Translations under genes and position numbers: made by a program | Notes under the pieces: generated by a model | Told to the model about the DNA's origin: nothing | The model's database searches: none | What the model saw: only the letters and a program-made list of their open reading frames with translations | Assembly: GCF_036840915.1 (NCBI RefSeq) | Contig: NZ_CP085725.1 | Coordinates: forward strand, 3,038,001 to 3,102,000 | DNA from: Flavobacterium hankyongi | GTDB taxonomy: Bacteria; Bacteroidota; Bacteroidia; Flavobacteriales; Flavobacteriaceae | Direction of reading: 5' to 3' | Length of the DNA stretch: 64,000 nucleotides | In this document: piece after piece, positions 18,998 to 28,620 of the stretch | Numbering within the stretch: the first letter of the stretch is position 1 | How the letters are laid out: the number at the start of each line of letters is the position of its first letter

Positions 18998-21538
18998 TTA
19001 GAAAGGATAGTTTATACCAATATTTAAAACTGACTTATCAAAACGCATTTCTTTAAACCATTTTTGACTTTCTGATTGGGCAGGGTTATAGGTTTTAAAA
19101 CCTAAATCTAATCGGATCAAAAAGAAATTAAAATCATATCTAAAACCAATTCCAGACCCTAATGCTAAACTTTCAAGAGATTTCAAACCACTAAAAATTT
19201 TTGTTTCTTCTGTTTCGCTATCAGAAACATTCCAGATATTTCCGCAATCTGCAAAAAGCGCTCCGTTTAGATCTCCAAAAAAGTTGAATCTATACTCGGC
19301 GTTTAATGCTATTTTCATATTAGCTTCATTAAAGTCATTTAGTCCTCCAGAACTGCCTGGTCCTAAGCTATATGATTCCCAAGCTCTGTTGTCATTTGTT
19401 CCGCCTGCAAAATAGCTTCGAGAAAAGGGTATAGATGTAGAGTTTCCGTATGGAATTGCAATACCAAAAAAACTTCTAAACGCAATTATTTTGTTATTTT
19501 TTAAGTCCCAGTGTTTTATGAATTCAAATTCAGATTTTATGTATTGTGAATATTGCAGACCAAAGATTTCTTTTGTACCATCTGGATTTTCCTTTTGTTT
19601 GGTCACGCCTGATAATAGTGAAAGAAAATTTCCTGCGGATTCTACTTTACCTCTAAAACTATAAAATTGTCTGTCCAAGAAATCGGTTTTTGAATCTCTG
19701 TAATAAGAAAGGTTTGATGCGAAAATTAAGTTGTTTTCGGTAAGACGATCTTTTCTTTCTTTAATTCCTTGTATTGTTCTATAATCGGAACCAAGAGGGT
19801 CTAGTGTTGGAAATTGATTGTTTAATGCGCTGTACATAAATCCATCAGCACCACCAGCTTCTTTTGTTAAATTTCCAAATTCATCGTAGAACAAAGGTAT
19901 TGTGTTATAAATATGTGCTAATTCGTTTAGTCTGGTGTATGATGAGTTATAAACATTAAAGTAATTTTCTACATTAACATTTTTTACATATTGTACATTG
20001 ATTAAATCAAATTTAAAATTTGTATTCTTTTTAGGAGTCCAACTGTAATTTATTATGGAGGTGAAGTTTTCTTTATCAAGTCCTATGTTTTGTTGTCTTG
20101 CAAAACCAGCACTTATATAGCTGGTTGGAAACATTCTTTTTGGGATAATTCTTGTAGTTTTAAAAGGAAGAAATAGTCTTGGGAATGATAAACGTAAATC
20201 GGCACCTATTTCTGTTACATTAAAAAAGCTATCCTCTGGATTTGAGAATTGTTTTGATGAACCAATATTACCACGTAATCCTATTTCTAATATTTCTGCT
20301 CCTCTAAATATGTTTCTCATTGATACAGATGTACTACCAGAGATCCCAAATTGCTGAATGTTCGAATGTGTAAAATCTGCATTAGCTTTAAAGCTAAATT
20401 TGTCTTTAGATTTTAAAAAGATGTTCACTTTTAACTTACCAATAGAATCTTCTTTATACTCTATGTTTGGATAGTAAAAAATATTCAAATTACTTAATGA
20501 TCGTAAGGTTAATGATTTTGCTTCTTCACTATATAAACTGTCTTTTTGAATAAATACTGCACTTGTGATAGCTCTTGGTCTGTATCGAAGTTTGCTGTTA
20601 CTGTAAATATTGTATCTTCGGGTTATTGCACTATCAGCAAATGTCTTTTGGTTTTTAGCTTCTTTCTCGATAGTGTAAATGTTTACTTCACTGATTCGGT
20701 ATATTTGATGAGGTTTCTTTTTAATTGAATCACCTTCTTTTACTTCTCTATCATAAATATTAATTCTTACAGGAGCTTTTTTAGTTGTTGTGTCAATTAC
20801 AAAATCAATGTTTTCTTGTTGAAAATAATAAACACCATGATTTTTAAAATATGATGTTAAACGGGCACGTTCAGTATCAAAATTTAAAGTTTTGTATTGC
20901 TCACCAGCCTTTATTAATGACTTGCTTTGTGTGAGTTGGTAAAGTGAATCAATAGCTGGTGTTTCTATATTTCTTGAAACAGTGTCTAAAAATGTAGGTT
21001 CCCCTGTAGTTACTTTATAATCTACTTCACTAAAGCGATTTTTGTAATTTACTTTATATTGTGTTTTAGTATTAAAATAACCTTCATTAAAATGGTAAGC
21101 TTTTAGCTGTTTGATAGATCTTTTTATTTTGGCAGTGTCTAATACTACTGGAGGTTCTCCAGTTTTTTTTAGAAAAGTATGAATGCCTGAATACCAAAAT
21201 GATTTTCCTAAACGATCGACCTGTTTTTTTGATAACCATTTTGACTGATGATAATATTTTTTAGGATTATTAATGTATTTAGCTTTAAAAAGTGAGTCTG
21301 TGTTCTCTTTTGCTAAATTGTATAAGTGTAATCTTAGTTTAAAACCTAAAATTGATGAGTTGGGTTGTTGAACAATTAATGATGTTAAGTTCTCATCATT
21401 TATATTTTTGCCATTAATCTCTAACTTGTTTTTAGTTAAAAGAGATTTATTAGTAGGGACTTTTTTTACAACATTACATGCCGAAATAAGTGCCACAATT
21501 ATGATAAATATTGATATTTTTGTAGAGAAATTATTCAA
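18998..21538 (-). CDS. BamA/TamA-family outer-membrane lipoprotein (TamL-like)
   Basis: An 846-residue protein. The N-terminus ends in a lipobox (ALISAC, Cys about residue 21), so unlike BamA it is lipidated, the feature that defines TamL of Bacteroidota. POTRA-like repeats occupy ~residues 30-380 and a 16-strand Omp85 barrel ~390-846; the barrel contains RSYFAGGTNDNRAWESYSLGPG (substrate-lock and loop-6 type region, RAW for the usual R-x-W/F) and ends NIGINYPF with a C-terminal Phe. It probably works with a TamB-type protein in envelope assembly. No tamB is adjacent; an RNA methyltransferase gene is divergent 35 bases away. Confidence 0.88.
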   Translation of the reverse strand: MNNFSTKISIFIIIVALISACNVVKKVPTNKSLLTKNKLEINGKNINDENLTSLIVQQPNSSILGFKLRLHLYNLAKENTDSLFKAKYINNPKKYYHQSKWLSKKQVDRLGKSFWYSGIHTFLKKTGEPPVVLDTAKIKRSIKQLKAYHFNEGYFNTKTQYKVNYKNRFSEVDYKVTTGEPTFLDTVSRNIETPAIDSLYQLTQSKSLIKAGEQYKTLNFDTERARLTSYFKNHGVYYFQQENIDFVIDTTTKKAPVRINIYDREVKEGDSIKKKPHQIYRISEVNIYTIEKEAKNQKTFADSAITRRYNIYSNSKLRYRPRAITSAVFIQKDSLYSEEAKSLTLRSLSNLNIFYYPNIEYKEDSIGKLKVNIFLKSKDKFSFKANADFTHSNIQQFGISGSTSVSMRNIFRGAEILEIGLRGNIGSSKQFSNPEDSFFNVTEIGADLRLSFPRLFLPFKTTRIIPKRMFPTSYISAGFARQQNIGLDKENFTSIINYSWTPKKNTNFKFDLINVQYVKNVNVENYFNVYNSSYTRLNELAHIYNTIPLFYDEFGNLTKEAGGADGFMYSALNNQFPTLDPLGSDYRTIQGIKERKDRLTENNLIFASNLSYYRDSKTDFLDRQFYSFRGKVESAGNFLSLLSGVTKQKENPDGTKEIFGLQYSQYIKSEFEFIKHWDLKNNKIIAFRSFFGIAIPYGNSTSIPFSRSYFAGGTNDNRAWESYSLGPGSSGGLNDFNEANMKIALNAEYRFNFFGDLNGALFADCGNIWNVSDSETEETKIFSGLKSLESLALGSGIGFRYDFNFFLIRLDLGFKTYNPAQSESQKWFKEMRFDKSVLNIGINYPF

Positions 21539-21573
21539 AGAATCAGAAATTTATTTCAAAAATACACTTTTTT

Positions 21574-22302
21574 ATGGTTAGTAAAAACCAAATAAAACTT
21601 ATAACGAGTTTAGTTCAAAAAAAATATAGAAAACAACACGGTTTATTTATTGCTGAAGGAGTAAAGGTAATTGATGAGTTATTACATTCTAATTTTGAAT
21701 TGGATCATATTTTTATGACTAAACCAATTTTTTTTGATGTTGATGAGAAAAAGAAAACCATAGTTACAGATTCTGAATTGAAAAAAATATCAGCGCTAAC
21801 TACTTCAAATGATAGTCTTGCAATTTTTAAAATTCCAAAGGATAAAAAGATAATCAAAGAAGGATTAATTGTCGCCCTTGATGATATTAGAGATCCTGGA
21901 AACCTTGGTACAATAATTCGACTTTGCGATTGGTTTGGAATTGAGCAGTTAATATGCTCAGAACAAACAGTCGATTTGTATAATCCAAAAGTAGTGCAAG
22001 CTACAATGGGCTCAATATCTAGAGTGAATGTAAGTTATGTTAATCTAAAAGTGACTCTAGAAGAACTAAACTTACCAATTTACGGGACATTTATGGATGG
22101 CGAAAATATCTATAAGAACAATCTCAAGCAAAGTGCTGTGATTGTATTGGGAAATGAAGCTAATGGAATCTCATCTGAAATTGAAAAAATTGCAACTCAC
22201 AAAATTTCTATTCCAAGATTTGGTAATCTTCAAGTAACTGAAAGCTTAAATGTTGCAACAGCTACTGCAATTGTATTAAGTGAATTTAAGCGAGGAACTT
22301 AA
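21574..22302 (+). CDS. TrmH/SpoU-family RNA 2'-O-methyltransferase
   Basis: A 242-residue SPOUT methyltransferase. An N-terminal substrate-binding domain (KKYRKQHGLFIAEGVKVIDEL) is followed by the knotted SAM domain with motif 1 DPGNLGTIIRLCDWFG, motif 2 VVLGNEANGIS-like IVLGNEANGISSEI and motif 3 IPRFGNLQVTESLNVATA. It methylates ribose in 23S rRNA or tRNA; the N-terminal extension resembles RlmB/TsnR-type rRNA enzymes, but the exact nucleotide cannot be deduced. Divergent from tamL and convergent with porT (3-base gap). Confidence 0.92.
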   Translation: MVSKNQIKLITSLVQKKYRKQHGLFIAEGVKVIDELLHSNFELDHIFMTKPIFFDVDEKKKTIVTDSELKKISALTTSNDSLAIFKIPKDKKIIKEGLIVALDDIRDPGNLGTIIRLCDWFGIEQLICSEQTVDLYNPKVVQATMGSISRVNVSYVNLKVTLEELNLPIYGTFMDGENIYKNNLKQSAVIVLGNEANGISSEIEKIATHKISIPRFGNLQVTESLNVATATAIVLSEFKRGT

Positions 22303-22305
22303 CTC

Positions 22306-23016
22306 TTAGTGGAAGGCAAAATTAAGAAACACTCCACGAGTTGACATTGAAGCTACATTTCCTGTCCAAGGACTGTTAGGATCTGCATCAGGGATTAACT
22401 CATTTTTCATTCCAAATACACCTCTTATCGAAGGAGAAAATTTGAAGTATTCAAAATATAAATCGATACCAACACCCATTTCATAGTTGCTAGTATTTTT
22501 AAGCATTCTAAACCTATCTGCAGAGTTGTCATCTGGTGAATCTGCATTACTAGTTAGGTTTAAAGAAGTTGAAACACCACCTATTAAATAAGGTTTAATA
22601 TTTCCAAGTCGCTTAGCTGAAAACTTAAGTAATAAAGGAAAATGGATATAAGTTGATTTTACTTCCCTTAAGGCGTCAACAGGATCTGATATGTTTTGAA
22701 AATGTAGATTTCTCTGTCCATAATATAGTCCTGGTTCAAAACGTAAATCGAAATGTTCAGTCAATCTTAAATTTGAAATTAAACCAACGTTAAATCCCAT
22801 TTGACTATCAACTATAATGTCTTTGTCGTCGTATTTTTTGTCAATTTTAAAATCGTAGTTATTAAAGCCTAAATAAAAACCAAAATGAATACGTTGTTTG
22901 TCAAAGTTTTCAAGGTTTATAATAGGTTTTCTGGCAAACATACTTTTGCTAAATACCTGTGCATTAGTTATTGTCGAGGCGATTAAAAAAACTAGGATGA
23001 AGAGTCTTTTGCTCAT
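22306..23016 (-). CDS. porT: PorT/SprT, type IX secretion system outer-membrane protein
   Basis: About 236 residues, start at ATG 23014-23016 (MSKRLFILVFLIASTITNAQ signal peptide); an upstream in-frame ATG at 23058 would run into menG. After the signal peptide come KPIINLENFDKQRIHFGFYLGFN and a beta-barrel pattern typical of the PorT family (outer-membrane beta-barrel domain). PorT/SprT is required for type IX secretion and gliding in this phylum. It lies directly downstream of menG/ubiE, the arrangement I recall for sprT in Flavobacteria, which supports the call. Confidence 0.88.
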   Translation of the reverse strand: MSKRLFILVFLIASTITNAQVFSKSMFARKPIINLENFDKQRIHFGFYLGFNNYDFKIDKKYDDKDIIVDSQMGFNVGLISNLRLTEHFDLRFEPGLYYGQRNLHFQNISDPVDALREVKSTYIHFPLLLKFSAKRLGNIKPYLIGGVSTSLNLTSNADSPDDNSADRFRMLKNTSNYEMGVGIDLYFEYFKFSPSIRGVFGMKNELIPDADPNSPWTGNVASMSTRGVFLNFAFH

Positions 23017-23020
23017 TTTG

Positions 23021-23752
23021 TTATTTTTTTGTTGCACTATAAATGGTTGCCACACCAAATGTTTGCGGAAGGTGTTTTACATCTATAAACCCAATTTTTT
23101 CTAAAATATTGTTTAAGGCTTTGCCATATGGGAAAATTGATGCAGAATCAGATAAATATTTGTATGCAACTTTGTCTTTTGAGAACATTTTTCCAATAAG
23201 TGGAAGTATGTATTTTGTGTAAAAGCTATAGCCTTGTTTGAAAGGGAATTTTTCAGGGACAGAAGTTTCTAAAATAACAAATATACCATTTGGCTTTAAT
23301 ACTCTTACTATTTCAGATAAGCCTAATTCAAGATTTTCAAAGTTTCTAATTCCAAAAGCTACTGTTATGGCATCAAATGAATTGTCTTCAAAAGGAATTT
23401 TCTCAGAATCGCCTAAAACCATTTCTATTCTATCAGATAGGTTTTTTTGATCAATTTTTTGTTTTCCTACTTCAAGCATTCCTGCTGAAATATCTAGGCC
23501 AACTATTTTTTGGGCAGTTGTGTTTGATAATAAGATTGCTAAATCTCCAGTTCCTGTAGCTATATCTAATATAGTAGAAGGGTTTTTAGCCGAAACCATT
23601 TTTAAAATCTTTTTACGCCACTTTACATCAACTCCAAATGAAATTACTCGATTCAGATTGTCGTAATTGTCTGATATATTATCAAACATTTTTGCTACCT
23701 GTTCTTTCTTTCCTAAGCCGGAATTTTTGTATGGTTTTGTGCTAATTGACAT
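23021..23752 (-). CDS. menG: Demethylmenaquinone methyltransferase (UbiE/MenG family)
   Basis: A 243-residue class I SAM methyltransferase. Motif I is ILDIATGTGDLAILL; the family signatures YDNLNRVISFGVDVKWRKK and later VAFGIRNFENLELGLSEIVRVLKPNG are present. It methylates demethylmenaquinone to menaquinone, the quinone of Bacteroidota, so menG is preferred over ubiE. porT follows 4 bases later and is probably co-transcribed. Confidence 0.95.
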   Translation of the reverse strand: MSISTKPYKNSGLGKKEQVAKMFDNISDNYDNLNRVISFGVDVKWRKKILKMVSAKNPSTILDIATGTGDLAILLSNTTAQKIVGLDISAGMLEVGKQKIDQKNLSDRIEMVLGDSEKIPFEDNSFDAITVAFGIRNFENLELGLSEIVRVLKPNGIFVILETSVPEKFPFKQGYSFYTKYILPLIGKMFSKDKVAYKYLSDSASIFPYGKALNNILEKIGFIDVKHLPQTFGVATIYSATKK

Positions 23753-23766
23753 AAAAATAATTTCAG

Positions 23767-23774
23767 CAAATATA
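23767..23774 (-). promoter_or_regulatory. Possible menG promoter -7 element
   Basis: The minus strand reads TATATTTG 14 bases before the menG ATG, matching TAnnTTTG; the -33 element is not clear. Confidence 0.4.
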
Positions 23775-24055
23775 GAATTTAATTTTGAAACCCTGAAAAA
23801 CAGGTATCTGGTCGATGTTTATATTATGTTTATCGTTTTTTCTAACTGAAAACGGGTATTTTTTAAAATACTAAGTGTTTGGTATTGTGGCAATTAAAAT
23901 AAAGTGTTAAATTTATCTTCTAATTACGTCGAAAATGAGTTTTATTACTTAGTGGTGTATTTAAGGTAAAATAATTGACACGATTGTTTTATAAACGCAA
24001 TCGAAAGCGATTATTAGTATCGTTTTTTTAAAAGTGTCACAAACGTTCTTTGGGT

Positions 24056-24252
24056 TAAATTTGTTTTTGGAAATTTTAGTTTTGTTGCGTTACTTTAGTG
24101 GTATTTGGTAATGCGGCGTTAGAGATTCTAATATCCGTTTTTTATTGGCCATTATAGGTTTGGTTGAACAGTAGAAAACAAAATTAGATTGCTATTACAC
24201 CTAAACGACAGTATTAGAGAAAAACACTTCGTAATGAAGTGTTTTTTTTTTG
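24056..24252 (+). ncRNA. Candidate small RNA in the 500-base gap between menG and folA
   Basis: The region 23753-24252 has no credible ORF. A TAAATTTG box (24056-24063) matches the -7 consensus, and a strong hairpin with a run of ten or more T follows at 24222-24252 in the plus direction. Transcription between them would give an RNA of roughly 180 bases. There is no good -33 box and I recognise no known RNA family, so this is only a candidate; the hairpin may simply terminate folA from the other strand. Confidence 0.3.
24222..24252. terminator. Terminator, T run on both strands (folA and candidate sRNA)
   Basis: AACACTTC and GAAGTGTT pair around GTAAT. The plus strand has ten or more T after it and the minus strand five. 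It abuts the folA stop at 24253. Confidence 0.75.
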
Positions 24253-24744
24253 CTATTTTTTTATTTTTTGATACGTTTCAAAAGAGAAGGTATGTTTGTG
24301 CTTTTCATCTTTGTCGTGAAACTCTGAAGACAATAATTTCCATTCTGAAGAATTTATTTCTGGGAAAAAAGTATCTGCGTCAAAATTTTCATGTACACGC
24401 GTAAGTTCAATACAATCTGCAATAGAGATACTTTGCTTGTAAATTTCTCCTCCACCTATGATGAAAATAGTTTCATTTTTAGGACATACTTCAATTGCTT
24501 TCTCTAGATTGTTTACAGCTATGCATCCTTCAGGAGCTTTGTAATCTTTACTACGAGTAATGATTATATGTGTTCTGTTGGGAAGAGGTTTTGGGAACGA
24601 TTCAAATGTTTTTCGTCCCATTATTATGTAATGACCTGTTGTGTGTGATTTAAATCTTTTAAAGTCATCGGGTAAATGCCAAAGTAAATCATTGTTTTTG
24701 CCAAGTTCATTATTTTCACCAGCTGCCGCTATTACTGTAATCAT
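24253..24744 (-). CDS. folA: Dihydrofolate reductase
   Basis: A 163-residue enzyme that reduces dihydrofolate with NADPH. Motifs: the AAGENNELGKNNDLLWHLPDD N-terminal loop with the active-site Asp, IIMGRKTFESF and IFIIGGGEIYKQ. It lies downstream of thyA in the same direction, the usual pairing because ThyA produces the dihydrofolate that FolA recycles. Its start overlaps the stop of the 2TM gene by one base. Confidence 0.96.
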   Translation of the reverse strand: MITVIAAAGENNELGKNNDLLWHLPDDFKRFKSHTTGHYIIMGRKTFESFPKPLPNRTHIIITRSKDYKAPEGCIAVNNLEKAIEVCPKNETIFIIGGGEIYKQSISIADCIELTRVHENFDADTFFPEINSSEWKLLSSEFHDKDEKHKHTFSFETYQKIKK

Positions 24745-25073
24745 TATGCTTCTTTTTGATCTAAATCTTTTTGCAATTGCTCTATTTTGCGTTCTTGTTT
24801 TGCAATTAGTTTGTCTATTTGTGTTCGCTCCCAGTTTTTGTTCATAAAACTATCGGTTATAAACACACGTATGAAGTGTAGTATAAAAATAAAACTCCAA
24901 ATAGTAATTGCCCATAGAAACCAATGTGATTCAGGAAAAACTCCAAGAAGTTTGTTTGCTATTACAAAGAATATACTTCCTAAAACAAAAAGAACAAAAT
25001 GATAATACAAGCGTTTTTTTTGCTTTAAACGCAAACGTGCATATTCGTATAGTTCGTGTTGATTTATATCCAT
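24744..25073 (-). CDS. Small two-helix membrane protein (2TM domain)
   Basis: A 109-residue protein with two hydrophobic helices (~25-45 and ~52-75) between charged ends, and a charged coiled C-terminus (KLIAKQERKIEQLQKD). The pattern fits the 2TM domain found in many bacterial small membrane proteins and beside histidine kinases in Bacteroidota. It has no catalytic motif. Translationally coupled to folA by a 1-base overlap. Function unknown. Confidence 0.8.
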   Translation of the reverse strand: MDINQHELYEYARLRLKQKKRLYYHFVLFVLGSIFFVIANKLLGVFPESHWFLWAITIWSFIFILHFIRVFITDSFMNKNWERTQIDKLIAKQERKIEQLQKDLDQKEA

Positions 25074-25104
25074 AAGGTTTAGTTTACGGATTAAATATAA
25101 TAAA

Positions 25105-25911
25105 TTATCTTATATCAAAAGATACTGGCATATGATGTTTTACTCTTACAGGTATTCCTCTTTGATATCCTGGTTTGATAAAAGTATATTTTTTAAGTAA
25201 TGACGTGATTTGATCAGTTGTTATAGAGTCTAATTTTTTTAGTATTCTGACATCAGTTATTTTGCCGTCAATGTCTACTACAAATTCAAGATCCATGTTT
25301 CCAACCAAGACCATTTCATTACTATTTAAATTTATCATATTCTTAATTATATAGTTTTTGAAATGAACTTCTCCTTTTGTAAATAACGGAGGAGTTTCAA
25401 TTTCTTTGTAAATCGTAACTTTATTTTCTTTATCTCTTCTACTACCGCTAACAAGTTTGCCGTTTTCGTATAGCTCAGTGCACCAGTTATTTTCAGTTGA
25501 ATATTTCCAAATGCCAGTTTTTAAACCATTCAAATAAGTACCAGAGTTTTTATAATATTTATTTTCATAGTTATAATTACCATTACCCTCAATTACTGTC
25601 TGAACATTATCTGTATCCCAAGCACTAATAATCTTAAGATTAAGTATTTTTTTTGAAGCTAAGTTGGAGATAGTAAATTCTTCGGTAAAGTGTTTGTTTT
25701 TATTCTTATAATAGGTTGTTCTGAATCCTTTTAGTTTTTTTTTATTTATGGTAGTTTCAGAAATTAGACTGCCTTCTTTTGAAATCCTGCTTAAAATGAT
25801 TATACTGTCATTTTCTTTAATCGCAGGTGATTTTGGATGTTCTACATATTCTTCTTGAGCAAAGAAGTGTGATGTGGCAAAGATAAATGCCAATATGAGT
25901 AATTTTTTCAT
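25105..25911 (-). CDS. Exported protein with TonB C-terminal-like domain
   Basis: A 268-residue protein with a signal peptide (MKKLLILAFIFATSHFFAQ). The middle has MORN-like turns (GTYLNGLKTGIWKY, LYENGKLVSGS). The C-terminal ~70 residues (LEFVVDIDGKITDVRILKK ... VRVKHHMPVSFDI) resemble the TonB C-terminal fold seen in many bacteroidotal secreted proteins. There is no N-terminal anchor or Pro-rich stretch, so it is not a canonical energy transducer. It lies between thyA and the 2TM gene; no metabolic link to folate is evident. Confidence 0.72.
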   Translation of the reverse strand: MKKLLILAFIFATSHFFAQEEYVEHPKSPAIKENDSIIILSRISKEGSLISETTINKKKLKGFRTTYYKNKNKHFTEEFTISNLASKKILNLKIISAWDTDNVQTVIEGNGNYNYENKYYKNSGTYLNGLKTGIWKYSTENNWCTELYENGKLVSGSRRDKENKVTIYKEIETPPLFTKGEVHFKNYIIKNMINLNSNEMVLVGNMDLEFVVDIDGKITDVRILKKLDSITTDQITSLLKKYTFIKPGYQRGIPVRVKHHMPVSFDIR

Positions 25912-25928
25912 TATATTTTTATTTCGAA

Positions 25929-26753
25929 TTAAACCGCTACAATTCCTTTAATATGTGGATGCGGATCGTAATCAACTAAGGTGAAATCTTCAAAGGTAAA
26001 TTCGAAGATGTTTTTCACTTCAGGGTTCAAAATCATTTTAGGTAATGGTCTTGGTTCACGGCTTAGTTGTAATTCTAATTGTTCAAAATGATTGTTGTAG
26101 ATATGAGCATCGCCAAAAGTATGAATGAATTCTCCTGGTTGTAAATCACAAACTTGTGCGATCATTAGTGTGAATAATGCATATGACGCAATGTTGAATG
26201 GAACTCCTAAAAAGATATCAGCACTACGTTGGTATAATTGACAAGATAATTTTCCATCAGCTACATAAAACTGAAAAAAAGCATGACAAGGAGGTAAAGC
26301 AGCTTTCCCGTTTGAAACGTTCTCCGCAAATGATTTAGAAGTATCTGGTAAAACTGAAGGATTCCAAGCCGAAACTAACATTCTGCGACTATTTGGATTT
26401 GTTTTTAGTGTTTCAATCAATTCTGCGATTTGATCTATTTCTTCACTGTTCCAGTTGCGCCATTGATGGCCGTAAACAGGTCCTAAATCTCCATTTTCAT
26501 CTGCCCAATCATCCCAAATGCGTACGCCATTTTCTTTTAAATAAGCAATATTGGTTTCTCCTTTCAAGAACCATAACAACTCATGAATAATAGATTTAAG
26601 ATGCAGTTTTTTTGTGGTTACCATGGGGAAACCTTCACTTAAATCAAAACGCATTTGATAACCAAAAACACTTTTGGTTCCCGTTCCTGTTCTGTCTCCT
26701 TTTTGATTACCGTTTTCTAAAACGTGCTTAACTAAATCTAAATACTGCTTCAT
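25929..26753 (-). CDS. thyA: Thymidylate synthase
   Basis: A 274-residue enzyme converting dUMP to dTMP with methylenetetrahydrofolate. Motifs: [13 protein letters not shown] (phosphate-binding Arg), [23 protein letters not shown], the catalytic Cys in [12 protein letters not shown] and [18 protein letters not shown]. Close to the standard 264-residue length. The start overlaps the stop of the bifunctional-nuclease gene by one base; folA lies two genes downstream. Confidence 0.97.
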   Translation of the reverse strand: MKQYLDLVKHVLENGNQKGDRTGTGTKSVFGYQMRFDLSEGFPMVTTKKLHLKSIIHELLWFLKGETNIAYLKENGVRIWDDWADENGDLGPVYGHQWRNWNSEEIDQIAELIETLKTNPNSRRMLVSAWNPSVLPDTSKSFAENVSNGKAALPPCHAFFQFYVADGKLSCQLYQRSADIFLGVPFNIASYALFTLMIAQVCDLQPGEFIHTFGDAHIYNNHFEQLELQLSREPRPLPKMILNPEVKNIFEFTFEDFTLVDYDPHPHIKGIVAV

Positions 26754-27373
26754 TATGATTCTCTTTTCGAAATTTCGTCTCTTATTTTTGCTGCTTTTTC
26801 ATAATCTTCATCCTGAACGGCTTGTTCGAGCATTTCGTGTAATTCAGACAAGCTATAAGTTGAGTAAGAACTTTTAGGTTCGTCACTGTCTTCAAGTCCA
26901 AAAGTTTCTGGTGTTGAAAGAATATCGTCTAGATTTTCTAGATTTTCGGTTTCAGGATTTACTTTAAGGTAAATGCCTGCTTTGTCTAAAATATTTTTGT
27001 AAGTAAAAATAGGCGCGTTGAAACGAAGTGCTAATGCAATAGCATCTGATGTTCTTGCATCTATAATTTCTTCAATTTTATCGCGCTCACAAATCATGCT
27101 TGAATAAAAAACACCATCAACCAATTTGTGGATAATCACTTGTTTGATGACTATGTCAAATCGCTCAGCAAAATTTTTGAACAAATCATGTGTTAATGGG
27201 CGAGGAGGTTTAATTTCTTTTTCTAAAGCGATCGCGATTGATTGTGCTTCGAATGCGCCAATAACAATTGGTAATTTTCTGTCACCATCAACCTCGTTTA
27301 AAATTAATGCATAAGCGCCATTTTGTGTTTGACTGTATGATATGCCTTTGATGGATAATTTTACTAAACTCAT
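26753..27373 (-). CDS. Bifunctional nuclease (BFN/DUF151) domain protein with UvrB/C-like motif
   Basis: About 206 residues from ATG 27371-27373 ([20 protein letters not shown]); an ATG 39 bases upstream is in frame but adds a poor leader. The BFN domain (~1-135) contains [26 protein letters not shown] and [13 protein letters not shown], the typical motifs. The C-terminal ~35 residues ([20 protein letters not shown]) match the UVR motif that binds UvrA/UvrB-like partners. Members have nuclease activity or act as stress proteins; the exact role is uncertain. First gene of the thyA-folA group. Confidence 0.88.
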   Translation of the reverse strand: MSLVKLSIKGISYSQTQNGAYALILNEVDGDRKLPIVIGAFEAQSIAIALEKEIKPPRPLTHDLFKNFAERFDIVIKQVIIHKLVDGVFYSSMICERDKIEEIIDARTSDAIALALRFNAPIFTYKNILDKAGIYLKVNPETENLENLDDILSTPETFGLEDSDEPKSSYSTYSLSELHEMLEQAVQDEDYEKAAKIRDEISKRES

Positions 27374-27540
27374 TGAGGTTTTGATTGTGTTTTTTAGACT
27401 GCAAAAATGCAATATCGTTTATCATATAGCCCTGATAATAGTAAAAATACTTTTTGTTTATTTGTCTAAACAAAAAGATTGTAACGAATAGCAGGAACAT
27501 TCTATGCAAAGTAACAAAAAACTTTCGCTTCTTAAAAATA

Positions 27541-27570
27541 AAAAAGAGCCACAGAATGTGACTCTTTTCA
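27541..27570 (-). terminator. Terminator of the etf operon
   Basis: On the minus strand AGAGTCACA and TGTGGCTCT pair (one G-U) around TTC, followed by a T-rich tract. It is just past the etfA stop. Confidence 0.8.
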
Positions 27571-27591
27571 ACATAGTTTTCAATACTATGA

Positions 27592-28560
27592 TTATGAATT
27601 TTGAGCTTTAAAAGCTTTTAATTTTTCGATTAAAGCTGGTACTACTTGAAAAGCATCACCAACAACACCATAATCAGCTACTTTAAAGAAAGGAGCTTCT
27701 GGGTCAGAATTGATGGCTACTTTTACTTTAGAAGAGTTAACTCCGGCAATATGCTGAATCGCTCCAGAGATACCAATGGCAATATATAAATTAGTTGCAA
27801 CTGGCTTTCCCGTTTGTCCTACGTGCTCGCTGTGAGGTCTCCATCCTAAGTCAGATACTGGTTTAGAACAAGCCGTTGCAGCGCCTAAAACTGCTGCTAA
27901 TTCTTCGATCATTCCCCAGTTTTCTGGACCTTTTAATCCACGTCCTCCAGAAACTACTACGTCTGCATCCGCGATTGTAACTTTTCCTGAACCTTTTTCT
28001 ACTGATTGTACTTTTACGCCAAAATCTGCATCAGAAATTGATGGAGCAAAATCTTCAGCAGCAGCTGCTCCATTAGATTCTACTAATCCAAAACTGTTTT
28101 TTCCAATAGATAACACTTTAATATCTGTAGTGATTTCAGTAATGTTGAATGCTTTGTTAGAAAAAGCATTTCTTTTTACTTGGAAAGGAGATGTGCTTAA
28201 TGGTAAGGCCACTACGTTTGAAGCATAACCTGCATTTAAGTTAACAGCAACAAGTGGTGCAGTATATAAGCTATCTGTGGTAGATGATAAAATAACGATT
28301 TTAGCACTTTCTTTTTCAGCTGCTTGTTTAATTGCATCTGCATAAGCTTTAGCGGTGAAGTTTGCTAATTTATCGTTAGTTATTTTTAATACCTTGTCTA
28401 CTCCGTATTTTCCTAATTCTGAAACATCACCAGCATTGATTGTTAAAGCGGTAACTGTTGTGCCTGTAGATTCGGCTATTTTTTTTGCGTAAGAAGCTAA
28501 TTCAAAAGCTACTTTTTTGAATTTTCCTTCAGCTGATTCTGCGTATATTAAAATTGACAT
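27592..28560 (-). CDS. etfA: Electron transfer flavoprotein subunit alpha
   Basis: A 322-residue protein. The C-terminal FAD domain has VVSGGRGLKGPENW, ACSKPVSDLGWRPHSEHVGQTG, and GISGAIQHIAGV; the N-terminal domain is the usual Rossmann-like fold. With EtfB it carries electrons from acyl-CoA dehydrogenases to the quinone pool. It follows etfB by 57 bases that contain an AT-rich hairpin. Confidence 0.96.
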   Translation of the reverse strand: MSILIYAESAEGKFKKVAFELASYAKKIAESTGTTVTALTINAGDVSELGKYGVDKVLKITNDKLANFTAKAYADAIKQAAEKESAKIVILSSTTDSLYTAPLVAVNLNAGYASNVVALPLSTSPFQVKRNAFSNKAFNITEITTDIKVLSIGKNSFGLVESNGAAAAEDFAPSISDADFGVKVQSVEKGSGKVTIADADVVVSGGRGLKGPENWGMIEELAAVLGAATACSKPVSDLGWRPHSEHVGQTGKPVATNLYIAIGISGAIQHIAGVNSSKVKVAINSDPEAPFFKVADYGVVGDAFQVVPALIEKLKAFKAQNS

Positions 28561-28577
28561 AATTTCTATTGTTTTGA

Positions 28578-28620
28578 ATGTTGAATTTTAAATGTCTAAA
28601 TCATTTAAAATTTAAAATTA
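28578..28620. repeat. AT-rich hairpin between etfB and etfA
   Basis: TTTTAAATG and CATTTAAAA flank a short loop in the etfB-etfA spacer. It may tune expression of the two subunits or be neutral filler. Confidence 0.4.

Noticed and set aside
23377..23559. Plus-strand ORFs inside menG
   Set aside because: Shadows of the well-conserved methyltransferase gene on the other strand.
27288..27509. Minus-strand ORF upstream of the BFN gene
   Set aside because: It overlaps the start of the BFN gene in another frame, has an unlikely composition and no supporting context.
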